A stretch of 64,000 bases of DNA from Nemertoderma westbladi (GCA_032718475.1 JAUCBJ010006711.1:62001-126000); one strand, 5' to 3'. Numbered from the stretch's first letter, positions 34,216-42,510 are shown. A program made the numbers and translations. The notes: generated by a model from the sequence alone, not told the origin.

Positions 34216-37032
34216 CCTGCGGAACAATTCAGGACGCCAATCTTGTTTGAGCGACCGGTCTAGTATTTCAGCCCGTCTGTTGGCTACGAAAGTCTTGAAC
34301 TCAAACGCTTCGTTGTTTATGTACCAAAGTACCAACGTCGCATCCGTCCAATATGTGACCTTCAAGTTAGCCTCCAGCTCGCGTTGAACTAGACTGACAA
34401 TATCGGTGGATATCGTCCCGGCTTGCAGCTCTCCACGAGGTACAGTCATATACTTCAATGGCATTGTTCTAGCCCTTGAAGTAACGAGAGATACATCGTA
34501 GCTGTCCGATGTCACTTGTCGTCTAAGGTATAAGGTAACCCCCAATCCATCCTTGCTAGCGTCACTAAAGCTGTGAAGCTCTAAATCAGCAGGAAAGGTG
34601 GTTTGCAAAGGAAAGTATACCCTCGGTATGGTATAGTCTTGTAGGAACGTCAGTTGTGCTTCCCAGTCCCTCCATCGCTCAGCTAACTTTTCTGGGATGG
34701 GGTCATCCCATTCCAGTCCGGCTTGCCAAATGCTGCGGAGTATGATCCTAGCATGTAGGATCACTGGACTAATGAAACACAATGGGTCATACAATCGACT
34801 CATGGTCGATAAGCAAGTCCTCATAGTGAGAGGTCTTGTCTGGTTGTTGGACCTTACACGTACCCTAAAATTGTCAGTGTTAGGGTCCCAACTAAGTCCT
34901 AATACTTTGGCCATCGGCAGAGGTTCTAAGTCTAAGTCTAAGTCACCTCCACTGCGATCCATCGAGTCAAATGAGTTCACCAGCTCGGGTTCGTTGGAAG
35001 CGAACTTTGTCAGGTGAAATCCGCCCTCAGCGAGACAATCCTGGAGTTGGTGTGCTACGGTTGTAGCGCGCTCCAAGGTGTCACAACTCTTGAGGCCGTC
35101 ATCCACGTAGAAATCTCGTTCCACGGTCCGAACTACTTCTGGGTCAAATTGGTCTCGTCTGTCTAATGCGGTCTGTTTTAATGCGTACATGGTGCAGTTG
35201 GGGCTGTCCCTGGCTCCGAATACTCTTACCTGCATTTGGTAAGTTTCTGGCGGAAGTTGTAAGTTTCCGTCCGGATACCAAAGAAACCTCAAGATGTCCC
35301 TGTCCCGCTCCAAAGCCTTAACCTGGTGAAACATGGCCTCTACGTCACAGGTGAAAGCCACTTTGCGTTGTCTAAAACGCATTAGGACTCCCATGAGGTA
35401 ATTGTTCATATTCGGCCCGTCCATCAGTTCGCTATTCATAGACATCCCTTGGTAAAGCGCAGCGCAGTCGTTGACTACACGCACCTTGCCAGGTTTGTCC
35501 GGGTGTCGAACAAAATGATGTGGCAGGTAATATGTCTGGTCTGTGGTTACCTCGGGATTTAACAATATCCTAATGGCGTATCCCTTTTGGAGATATGTCT
35601 GGAGTTGTGCATTGTATTGCATATGGGCCGTCTCGTCTCGCAACAATCGCTGCCTTATTGATTTGAGTCGCCTCAAAGCAAGTGGGTAATTGTTAACGAG
35701 CTTAGGTTGTCCATTGCGCAACAACATACCAACCTCATAGTGGCCATTCGCGGTCTGGTGAATGGTATCTCTCATAATATTTAACGACCGAGCGGTCTCG
35801 TAACTACCGGGTTCTGCTGAGTCCTGTTCCAACCATTGAATGGTCCGTTCAGTCAGCAGTCGGTCAAGCACTGCTTGCACTGCGCCATGGTCCTCGTCCA
35901 CGTCTTCGTCCGCTGCGGTGGCTAGTGTCAATGTGTCTGGTAGGCTCGCAAGCCTTCCGGTGTCACTAGTCGGCGTCGAATCGTTGTGCGGCGGTTTGAC
36001 AACCTCTTGATCTATCGGTAGGCTCGCAAGCCTTCCAAGATCAACGACCGGTGTCGAAGCCTGGTGGGTGGGGTCAATGACCTTTGGATTTTTCGGTAGG
36101 CTCGCAAGCCTTCCAAAATCCTCGTTCATCGAGTCATCCACGGCCACAACCCTTTGGTCTTCAGTAGTCAATACAACCTGGTCTACTGCAAGTAGTTGTA
36201 AGTCAGAGGTCCGTATGGTCGTGTCCAGATCAGTTACGTCAGTATCGGTGGCGTCTGCGTTAGCGATGCAAGTCTGTCGTAGTGCCGTCCGTACAATTGG
36301 ACCACGGGAGTGTGAAGGAGAATTATCTATAGTGTTAGTCAATAAACTACACGTACTCAAAACGTCGTCCTCCTGGTCACTTACCTCTAGTGAATGTATT
36401 GGTGCTCTAGTATACCAACCTATGGGAGTTCTACATGCATAGGGGTTGCCCGCTGTAATAACAGATGGGCGTGTCTCCCATACCTGATGTAAGTTAAACT
36501 GGTCTGTCCCAATTAACATCACAATGGAACGATAATTAACAGGACATTCCGGTATTCCAAGGTGTCGGAAATACTTACGATCTTCCGGTGATTGCTCTGG
36601 CACAGGGCCGAGCAAGTTACTAAAGTCCTTCGTAGCTGCAAAGGTCAAATTTCTTACCGGAAGTAATGAGCGCTCCTCCTTGCTGTGTTCCGCTTTGGAA
36701 AGAAGAGTGTCTAAAGTTAGTTTTACTCTTGTCACAGGGATCGCTCTCTTACCATGCATGCTACTTACAGTATACTGAGCAGTCTTACCTTGACTCATGT
36801 CCGTAACCACGTCGGCTACTTGTTCGTCGACATAGCTATGTGATGACGCAGAGTCTAAGATAGCGTATATACGCTTGCTCCCTCGGGTTCCGGTAATCTT
36901 TATAGGAATCACGCTAAACCCTTTCAATTGGTTCTGTGTGAGGAGCGTTATCGAAGGCTGTTCCTCACCTGCATGCACGTAGAAAGTGTCGTCTTCCTCC
37001 TCGTCCCCGTCTGATGATCCTGACTGATCCAT
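34099..37032 (-). CDS. pol: BEL/Pao Pol: protease, reverse transcriptase, RNase H
   Basis: This 977-codon frame contains a retropepsin-like protease with LDSAS at residues 59-63. A linker with three GRLASLP repeats follows (about 307-365). The RT has TCDVEAMFHQ (motif A), VFGARDSPNC (motif B region) and YVDD at about 642-645. The Pao-type region after RT contains LGLSWDPNTD. RNase H has FSDASKDGLG near 820 and YWTDATLVLWY near 890. Together these polymerise cDNA from the element RNA and remove the template. The C-terminus runs into a minisatellite-coded HQIV repeat, so the natural linker and integrase are lost from this frame. The frame is continuous upstream with gag except for one TAG at 37075. 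Confidence 0.9.
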   Translation of the reverse strand: MDQSGSSDGDEEEDDTFYVHAGEEQPSITLLTQNQLKGFSVIPIKITGTRGSKRIYAILDSASSHSYVDEQVADVVTDMSQGKTAQYTVSSMHGKRAIPVTRVKLTLDTLLSKAEHSKEERSLLPVRNLTFAATKDFSNLLGPVPEQSPEDRKYFRHLGIPECPVNYRSIVMLIGTDQFNLHQVWETRPSVITAGNPYACRTPIGWYTRAPIHSLEVSDQEDDVLSTCSLLTNTIDNSPSHSRGPIVRTALRQTCIANADATDTDVTDLDTTIRTSDLQLLAVDQVVLTTEDQRVVAVDDSMNEDFGRLASLPKNPKVIDPTHQASTPVVDLGRLASLPIDQEVVKPPHNDSTPTSDTGRLASLPDTLTLATAADEDVDEDHGAVQAVLDRLLTERTIQWLEQDSAEPGSYETARSLNIMRDTIHQTANGHYEVGMLLRNGQPKLVNNYPLALRRLKSIRQRLLRDETAHMQYNAQLQTYLQKGYAIRILLNPEVTTDQTYYLPHHFVRHPDKPGKVRVVNDCAALYQGMSMNSELMDGPNMNNYLMGVLMRFRQRKVAFTCDVEAMFHQVKALERDRDILRFLWYPDGNLQLPPETYQMQVRVFGARDSPNCTMYALKQTALDRRDQFDPEVVRTVERDFYVDDGLKSCDTLERATTVAHQLQDCLAEGGFHLTKFASNEPELVNSFDSMDRSGGDLDLDLEPLPMAKVLGLSWDPNTDNFRVRVRSNNQTRPLTMRTCLSTMSRLYDPLCFISPVILHARIILRSIWQAGLEWDDPIPEKLAERWRDWEAQLTFLQDYTIPRVYFPLQTTFPADLELHSFSDASKDGLGVTLYLRRQVTSDSYDVSLVTSRARTMPLKYMTVPRGELQAGTISTDIVSLVQRELEANLKVTYWTDATLVLWYINNEAFEFKTFVANRRAEILDRSLKQDWRPELFRRRFHQTFRRIVHQITHQTIHQKRHQIVLRIVRQIVLWNS
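35939..35958. repeat. Palindromic 20-mer, copy 6
   Basis: Exact consensus, read as GRLASLP in Pol between protease and RT. It is the third of three copies at 78-bp spacing. Confidence 0.9.
36017..36036. repeat. Palindromic 20-mer, copy 7
   Basis: Exact consensus, GRLASLP in Pol. It lies 78 bp (26 codons) from both neighbouring copies. Confidence 0.9.
36095..36114. repeat. Palindromic 20-mer, copy 8
   Basis: Exact consensus, GRLASLP in Pol. The opposite strand also has an ORF here (36068-36442) that reads GRLASLP from the same DNA, a consequence of the symmetry. Confidence 0.9.
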
Positions 37033-37074
37033 ACAGTCTGTATAAAAGGTACGGATCCCGCGCGGCGCACGCTC

Positions 37075-37077
37075 CTA
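37075..37077 (-). other. In-frame UAG between gag and pol
   Basis: The gag frame ends in TAC-TAG-GAG. The codons from there to the pol ATG (37032) are open and in the same frame as protease and RT. This is the layout of stop-codon readthrough in some retroelements, but it could equally be a simple nonsense mutation. Confidence 0.6.
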
Positions 37078-38844
37078 GTAAAGCGCGTCGCATCTAGCCG
37101 CTTTATCTGGATGCTCTCGTCGAAAGCGTCTGGTAGGAGTATGACTGGTTGTGTGAAGCAACGCGTCATGGTTACGTCCACACAGAGAACATGTATCGTC
37201 GCTCGGGCAATCCTTCCGGAAGTGTCCTGGCTTCATACATCTCCAGCAGGAATCTAACGATCGAATTTGGAGTCTCCTTTCTTCAATCCCTAACTCCTTA
37301 AAAGCGCGACATCCACGAAGTTTATGTCCGCTATGGTTTCTGCCGTTCTGCTCGCAGTATGAGCATCCCACAAAGTCCGCTGGCAACTGTTGTCGTGGCC
37401 ACGTGGTGCCGATAGGCGTCAGAACTTTAGAAGTCTCAGTAGGGGTGGCGTAAGTAACGGCTTTCGCGTTCGTCGGAAGTGGTTTAGTCCGATTCGGTGC
37501 AGAAATAGCTATCCCTTCCGCCGCGATATGGTGATCGGTATAGTTCGATCGAGTCTCGATCACGGCCTCCCATGAAATCAGTTGATAGACATCGGTGAGT
37601 TTTAATAACCCTCCGGCCTCTTCACGCTGGTACTCGATGCGTCGCCATTCTCGTCGTAGTCGATGGTGAAGTCGACCGATTATTCGAATGAGAACCGTCG
37701 GTGCATTAGCGTACTCGAGTTGTCCAATGGACCGTAAAGTCCCTATAGCGTTCTTGATTTCGTCCGCGAGTCGTAAAAGGTCGATCGGTTTCGAAATGTT
37801 GCCTCCTCTGCAGAGGTCTTCGATAATGGATTTAGCCATGGCGACGTTACCTCCATAAATCGAATATAAACGGTCGTACGCCAACTCAAAGGCATCGGGA
37901 ACACCAATAAAGGTTTCCGCTAGTCGTTTCGGCTCACCAGACAGGACTTGGAGCAAGTAATTAAACTTCTCCGTCGAGGTGAAAGCACACTTAGCTATCT
38001 GGGACTCTACGTAGTCTACCAGTGTGCGCCAGTGTTTCACGTTGCCAGAGAACTTCGGCGGTTGCTGTGCCGGTAATCCGTGTCTAGCCGCGAATTTCGC
38101 AATCTCGCTAACTAAATCCAACTGTCCGCGTCCCTGTTCGGTGGCGTCGTCCAGTCGCTCCCTTCCGCGCGTTGTTCGTCGGTAAGAATTATTAACGGGA
38201 TCTTCTCCTTGATGTGTCGGAGTCCGTCTAGTCTCCTGTTCTCTCCTCGGTGGTCGATGTTGTCTAGGTTGTTCCAACTCCACGCTGGTTCGTGATCGAT
38301 CTGACGGTTGCGCTTCGAGTCGTTCTTCGAGTTGAGCTATTCTGTCCGTCATCTCGGTGAACTGTTTGGCGCTGATCGTTTCCGCTGGTTTCAATGTGGG
38401 TTTCTGTTGGAGTGTTTCTCGTGGAGGATTATCGATATAGGCGTTCATCGATGGGTCCTCTTGTTTGTAATCCTCCGCCGCTCCAGTACGGAATATTTCC
38501 CGTTCCGTCGACTCCGAGTCACTGGATGAGTCGCTGTCGTCCGGATAAGGTGGTTGGCGGGTTCGTGTCCGGCGTATTATTCTTGGTCTCGTCCGTTGTG
38601 GTCTGGGATCTACGGCTCTCCATTGTTCGGTAGGCTCGCAAGTCTTCCACGAAGTCGTAGGTCTCATTATACGTTGTCCGATCCCGTGGGTACTACCCAC
38701 ATCCATCCTCCTCCGTAGTTTGGTAGGCTCGCAAGCCTTCCACGAAGTCGTAGGTTGCGTCAAACATTGTGTCAACGGTTGAGTGAAATAGTCGGGTTTC
38801 GTAGTCGGTCTATAAATAACATATATAATAATATCGCACAGCAC
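37075..38844 (-). CDS. gag: BEL/Pao Gag, capsid and nucleocapsid part
   Basis: This 589-codon frame holds a polar, arginine-rich N-terminal region and a capsid-like domain. In the latter, LPAQQPPKFSGNVKHWRTLV (about residues 255-275) and the following helices resemble the DUF1759-type Gag core of BEL/Pao elements. The zinc knuckle CWRCMKPGHFRKDC (about 535-548) is followed by a second cysteine/histidine cluster (CSLCGRNHDALLH). It would package element RNA into cytoplasmic particles. Two palindrome copies are read here in another frame, giving WKACEPT and WKTCEPT. The first ~25 codons overlap the coiled-coil ORF (38772-40040) in a different frame, so the real N-terminus probably comes from that ORF through a frameshift, programmed or mutational. 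Confidence 0.85.
   Translation of the reverse strand: MLCDIIIYVIYRPTTKPDYFTQPLTQCLTQPTTSWKACEPTKLRRRMDVGSTHGIGQRIMRPTTSWKTCEPTEQWRAVDPRPQRTRPRIIRRTRTRQPPYPDDSDSSSDSESTEREIFRTGAAEDYKQEDPSMNAYIDNPPRETLQQKPTLKPAETISAKQFTEMTDRIAQLEERLEAQPSDRSRTSVELEQPRQHRPPRREQETRRTPTHQGEDPVNNSYRRTTRGRERLDDATEQGRGQLDLVSEIAKFAARHGLPAQQPPKFSGNVKHWRTLVDYVESQIAKCAFTSTEKFNYLLQVLSGEPKRLAETFIGVPDAFELAYDRLYSIYGGNVAMAKSIIEDLCRGGNISKPIDLLRLADEIKNAIGTLRSIGQLEYANAPTVLIRIIGRLHHRLRREWRRIEYQREEAGGLLKLTDVYQLISWEAVIETRSNYTDHHIAAEGIAISAPNRTKPLPTNAKAVTYATPTETSKVLTPIGTTWPRQQLPADFVGCSYCEQNGRNHSGHKLRGCRAFKELGIEERRLQIRSLDSCWRCMKPGHFRKDCPSDDTCSLCGRNHDALLHTTSHTPTRRFRREHPDKAARCDALY
38629..38648. repeat. Palindromic 20-mer, copy 9
   Basis: Variant GGTAGGCTCGCAAGTCTTCC. 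In the gag frame it is read as KTCEPT, not GRLASLP. The 3' flank CACGAAGTCGTAGGT is shared with copy 10, so the two came from a ~94-bp local duplication. Confidence 0.9.
38723..38742. repeat. Palindromic 20-mer, copy 10
   Basis: Exact consensus, read as KACEPT in gag. It is the partner of copy 9, with identical downstream flank. Confidence 0.9.
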
Positions 38845-40040
38845 GTCACAGGTTTAACTTGTCCAACTTGTTTAACAGGTCCAGCTCGCGATCTGATATA
38901 TCTATCTCTCGCGTCGAGTTCAAGGTCCGCTTGCGCGTTCGCTGCCTCGCGAGATCTACAATTCAACTCGAACTGTAGTTGCATCTCCCTTTCGCGTCGA
39001 TCCGCTACTTGTTGTTGTGCCGCTAACTCCGCTTCCTGTATAGCTAAACGAGTGGCTATTTGTCGTGCTTCCAACTTGGCGCAAGCGTCGGATGCTGCTT
39101 TCTTCCGTGCTAATTCGTCGGCTGCCGCCGCTGCGGCTGCTTCTTGCGCTATATCTTCCTCTAGTCTCCTCATCTCTGAGGATTCTAATTCTGCTTGCGC
39201 CTTGAGTTGTGCAATTCTTGCCTCATCTTCTCTATGTTGTTTCTTTCCCTCGATGGCGATCTGTGCCATCCTCTGTTGCGCTTCTTCCTCAACGACTTGT
39301 TGTCGGCGTGCAACCTCTTGTTGTTGTCGAGTAATTACAGACGCTGTCCTACTAATGTCGCCAACGTCGCTCCGCATGCTAACGAACGATCTATCCAGTG
39401 GTGGATGTTGGTAGGCTCGCGAGCCTTCCGTAGTGAGAACTTCCGTCGTCCCTCGCGGTTCGACTTCCGGTTCGTCGATCGGTACGCCGCATCTACGAAG
39501 AAAATTGGTGAGCGTTTCCAACCTCCCGTCCAGGCAGTAGAGTTCTTCTTCCTCTTCGGGTTGTAACAACGCGTCCGAAACTGACTCACCTAGCAGTTGG
39601 TCGAACTGCTCCTGTTGAGCCAATCTTATCACCGACTTAAACTGGATAAGGCTTTCTCTCGCACTTACCAACTTGTCTATTATCTTTACCTGAGTAAAGT
39701 TATCGCCACGCAACTCTGCAAGTTCGTGTAAATATTTCGAATCGAATAACGCAGCGGTTAAACCCCACCTCGACTTCCTCCGACTTCGCGATGACGCAGC
39801 GGTTAAACCCCACCTCGACTTCCTCCGACTTCGCGATGACGCAGCGGCTAAACCCAACCTCGACTTCGTCCGAATTCCCGATGACGCTACCTCAGTAGCC
39901 AACCAACCTACCCCTTTGTTTTGGGTAGATTCGGATACTGATCTTTCTGATAAGGACGCCGACCCTGGCGGTGTATTCGGGACGACTCCCGTACCGTCCT
40001 TATATTTCGAATCGAATATCGCAGCGGTTAAACCCAACAT
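38772..40040 (-). CDS. gag: BEL/Pao Gag N-terminal coiled-coil part
   Basis: This 422-codon frame starts inside the 45-bp minisatellite, so the first ~100 residues are SRSRRKSRLGLTAA-type repeats. After that, residues ~105-190 (from SKYLHELAELRGDNFTQVKI) are helical and resemble the start of BEL/Pao Gag proteins. Residues ~225-390 are a long Glu/Gln/Ala/Arg-rich coiled coil with a nine-alanine run. The frame ends within the overlap with the capsid ORF. The palindrome is read here in the third frame, as EGSRAYQ. The most likely natural start is near 39760, just before SKYLHEL, with the repeat belonging to the leader, but this is uncertain. Confidence 0.7.
   Translation of the reverse strand: MLGLTAAIFDSKYKDGTGVVPNTPPGSASLSERSVSESTQNKGVGWLATEVASSGIRTKSRLGLAAASSRSRRKSRWGLTAASSRSRRKSRWGLTAALFDSKYLHELAELRGDNFTQVKIIDKLVSARESLIQFKSVIRLAQQEQFDQLLGESVSDALLQPEEEEELYCLDGRLETLTNFLRRCGVPIDEPEVEPRGTTEVLTTEGSRAYQHPPLDRSFVSMRSDVGDISRTASVITRQQQEVARRQQVVEEEAQQRMAQIAIEGKKQHREDEARIAQLKAQAELESSEMRRLEEDIAQEAAAAAAADELARKKAASDACAKLEARQIATRLAIQEAELAAQQQVADRREREMQLQFELNCRSREAANAQADLELDARDRYIRSRAGPVKQVGQVKPVTCCAILLYMLFIDRLRNPTISLNR
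39410..39429. repeat. Palindromic 20-mer, copy 11
   Basis: Variant GGTAGGCTCGCGAGCCTTCC, the same as copy 3. It is translated as EGSRAYQ in the coiled-coil Gag frame, the third of the three possible phases. Confidence 0.9.
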
Positions 40041-40390
40041 CGACTTCCTCCGACGTCGCGATTACTCAGCGGTTAAACCCAACCTTGACTTCGTCCGACT
40101 TCGCGATGACGCAGCGGTTAAACCCAACCTCGACTTCGTCCGAATTCGCGATGACGCAGCGGTTAAACCCAACCTGCGACTTCGCGATGAACCAGCCGTT
40201 AAACCCAACCTTGACTTCCTCCGACTTCGCGATGACGCAGCGGTTAAACCCAACCTCGACTTCATCCGAATTCGCGATGACGCAGCGGTTAAACCCAACC
40301 TGCGACTTCGCGATGAACCAGCCGTTAAACCCAACCTTGACTTCCTCCGACTTCGCGATGACGCAGCGGTTAAACCCAACCTTGGCATCC
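39745..40390. repeat. 45-bp minisatellite with 30-bp short units, open on both strands
   Basis: The main unit contains GCAGCGGTTAAACCCAACCT and has period 45 bp, with shorter units ending CTGCGACTTCGCGATGAACC. On the plus strand it encodes AAVKPNLDF...RLRD and on the minus strand SRSRRKSRLGLTAAS, both without stops. The block TATTTCGAATCGAAT occurs at both 39727 and 40004, so a larger segment has also been duplicated. It lies at the boundary between BEL/Pao gag and the Penelope-like element. Confidence 0.9.
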
Positions 40391-42510
40391 TTAACCGACG
40401 CGAAGTACCCAGCATAGTAACGGTTACTAATGACTTAATCCTTACTGACCCAACCACCTCACCTCACTGTAACTCGGATAACGGCTGTGCACCATTCACA
40501 GGAATCAGTGAATTGTTGTTTTTTATGAAAGTAAATTTTAGCACCAGAACACATGCTCTAGTATCAACCATGATAGAAATGACTAGAAAGGCTAACCACC
40601 TTATATGCCAAAAGTATTTTTTGACTCAATGTTTTAATGAGGGTCTTACACCACAGAGTCTACATGTTAGGCCTCCATTACATTTAAAACGTAGTTATGC
40701 CCATAGTGCGGAAATGTCTTACACAAAATTAGGAATATCGAGATGTAAAGAGTCATTGAGTGAACGTGTAGCGGAAATAGATTCCATTTCCACAGTACTT
40801 AATGGTCACTATTTAGATTGTGCTACGTTTGAACATCTTAAACGTTTTATAAATGATTTCTCTGTAAAGTCATTAGACTTAGGTATCTCCAAAATGAAAC
40901 GTAAATTAGATTGGTTACGCACTAAACAGAATAAGTTTAGTAGATCTACCAAGATTGTTGTACCTAACACAGTTGTAAATTTAAGTGATCGGTTGTTTAA
41001 CGACACTGAACAGACAGTCCTGGGTCTGGGCCTTAATTTTGAACCTACGCCTAAGAAGGTAATGGAACCGGAATTTATTGTTCCGCTGGAAAAAGTATCT
41101 AAACTAATAGGTGGAACGAAAGTTGCAACTTTTCGACATGAAACATTGAGTATTGTAGAGAACTTTAGAGGCACACCAGTGGAGTCGAATTTAAACACAG
41201 ATGAGTGGGTAGCTATAGACAGCATTGCTGGTGATGAAACCATAATCGTCCGCCCAGCAGATAAGGGAAATAAAACGGTAGTTTTAAATAAATCGACATA
41301 TCATGATAAGATGATTAACATTTTAGAAGATAAAACTCAGTTTAACAAGTTGCCTAGCAACCCGGTGGGTAAATATGAACGGAGAGTTAATGCGACCCTT
41401 AAATCCTTAGTTGATGTCGGTGATATTAAACCGAAACTAAAAACTAAATTAGGTGCCTATCATTCTACACTCCCTTATACATATGGTAACCCCAAGGTTC
41501 ATAAGGAAGGAACTCCGTTACGTAACATTGTATCATTTGTTAATGCCCCGTGTGGTAAGACAGCAGGTTATGTAGCTAACATTCTATCTTCCTACACAAA
41601 CCACGGTGATTCGTATATTAAGAACTCAGTAGATTTCATTGATAAATTAAAAACAGTTAACCCGGGCAAGGATACTATACAGGTCTCATTCGATGTCATC
41701 AATATGTTTGGGAACATTCCAAGGGTAGCAGCAGAGAGTTGTGCAGTAGATATCGTATCACGTGACCCATTGTTTGAAGAGCGCACCGGTATTAGTGTAC
41801 CTACATTTCGCATATTATTACATATGGTGCTAAGTCAGTGTGCCTTTTCGTATGGCGATACCATATATGAACAAGTTAAGGGTCTGCCTATGGGTAACCC
41901 CATTTCACCAATACTATGTTGTTTATTTATGTTTAAATTAGAGACTGAGGCCCGCACTTTGGGTTTCTTACCTGAAGCGTGGTTTAGATATGTGGATGAT
42001 ACATGGACGATAATTAATCCTAACGATGTAGAAACTTTTCTTAGCAAACTTAATAGTTTACATTCGGATGTTAAATTTACTGTAGACAAGCAACACAGTG
42101 ATGGGTCCTTAGCCTTCTTGGACACCTTAGTAACTTTAAGTAAAGGAACATTCCGTACTACCATATATCACAAACCGACACATTCCCATCGCTATTTGAA
42201 TTTCAGCTCTAATCATCACCCGAGAGTTAAGAGAAGTGTGTGTAGTGGGTTATTCTATAGGACTAACAAATTATGTTCGGATCGAGACGCTAGAGGGCGC
42301 ACTCAATCGCAGTTAACTGACTCACTTATGTCCAATGGTTATCCAACCAGGGTCATTTATAATTCCTTACGAAAGTGTAATAAGTCCTTTGATAGCCTTA
42401 AGGTAACCAGTGAAGACATACCAACAAAGCCACAACGCCCTGAAGTCAATATAGGACTGCCTTATGTAAAGGGACTAACAGAACCTCTAGAACGAATGTG
42501 TAAGAAATAA
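39916..42510 (+). CDS. Penelope-like reverse transcriptase
   Basis: The open frame is 864 codons, but about the first 165 come from the minisatellite. The first ATG after it is 40525 (MKVNFS), giving ~662 codons, which is the more likely protein. RT motifs in order (numbered in the long frame) are RPADKGNKTVV, YGNPKVHKEGTPLR, SFDVINMFGNIP near 592 (motif A), VKGLPMGNPISP near 652 (motif B), RYVDD at 692-695 (motif C), LAFLDT, and HKPTHSHRYL near 752. These are typical of Penelope-like elements, whose RT is related to telomerase. The frame ends at TAA 42508-42510, before the nuclease domain expected in the same protein. All RT catalytic residues appear intact. Confidence 0.85.
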   Translation: MFWVDSDTDLSDKDADPGGVFGTTPVPSLYFESNIAAVKPNIDFLRRRDYSAVKPNLDFVRLRDDAAVKPNLDFVRIRDDAAVKPNLRLRDEPAVKPNLDFLRLRDDAAVKPNLDFIRIRDDAAVKPNLRLRDEPAVKPNLDFLRLRDDAAVKPNLGILNRREVPSIVTVTNDLILTDPTTSPHCNSDNGCAPFTGISELLFFMKVNFSTRTHALVSTMIEMTRKANHLICQKYFLTQCFNEGLTPQSLHVRPPLHLKRSYAHSAEMSYTKLGISRCKESLSERVAEIDSISTVLNGHYLDCATFEHLKRFINDFSVKSLDLGISKMKRKLDWLRTKQNKFSRSTKIVVPNTVVNLSDRLFNDTEQTVLGLGLNFEPTPKKVMEPEFIVPLEKVSKLIGGTKVATFRHETLSIVENFRGTPVESNLNTDEWVAIDSIAGDETIIVRPADKGNKTVVLNKSTYHDKMINILEDKTQFNKLPSNPVGKYERRVNATLKSLVDVGDIKPKLKTKLGAYHSTLPYTYGNPKVHKEGTPLRNIVSFVNAPCGKTAGYVANILSSYTNHGDSYIKNSVDFIDKLKTVNPGKDTIQVSFDVINMFGNIPRVAAESCAVDIVSRDPLFEERTGISVPTFRILLHMVLSQCAFSYGDTIYEQVKGLPMGNPISPILCCLFMFKLETEARTLGFLPEAWFRYVDDTWTIINPNDVETFLSKLNSLHSDVKFTVDKQHSDGSLAFLDTLVTLSKGTFRTTIYHKPTHSHRYLNFSSNHHPRVKRSVCSGLFYRTNKLCSDRDARGRTQSQLTDSLMSNGYPTRVIYNSLRKCNKSFDSLKVTSEDIPTKPQRPEVNIGLPYVKGLTEPLERMCKK

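Noticed and set aside
28275-36442. Plus-strand ORFs of 60-160 codons opposite the minus-strand gag, pol and exonuclease-like genes
   Set aside because: They are shadows of real minus-strand genes with no recognisable domains.
39916-40417. AVKPNLDF repeat domain as a genuine N-terminal domain of the Penelope RT
   Set aside because: The same DNA is a minisatellite extending into Gag on the other strand, and homology to Penelope proteins begins only after it.
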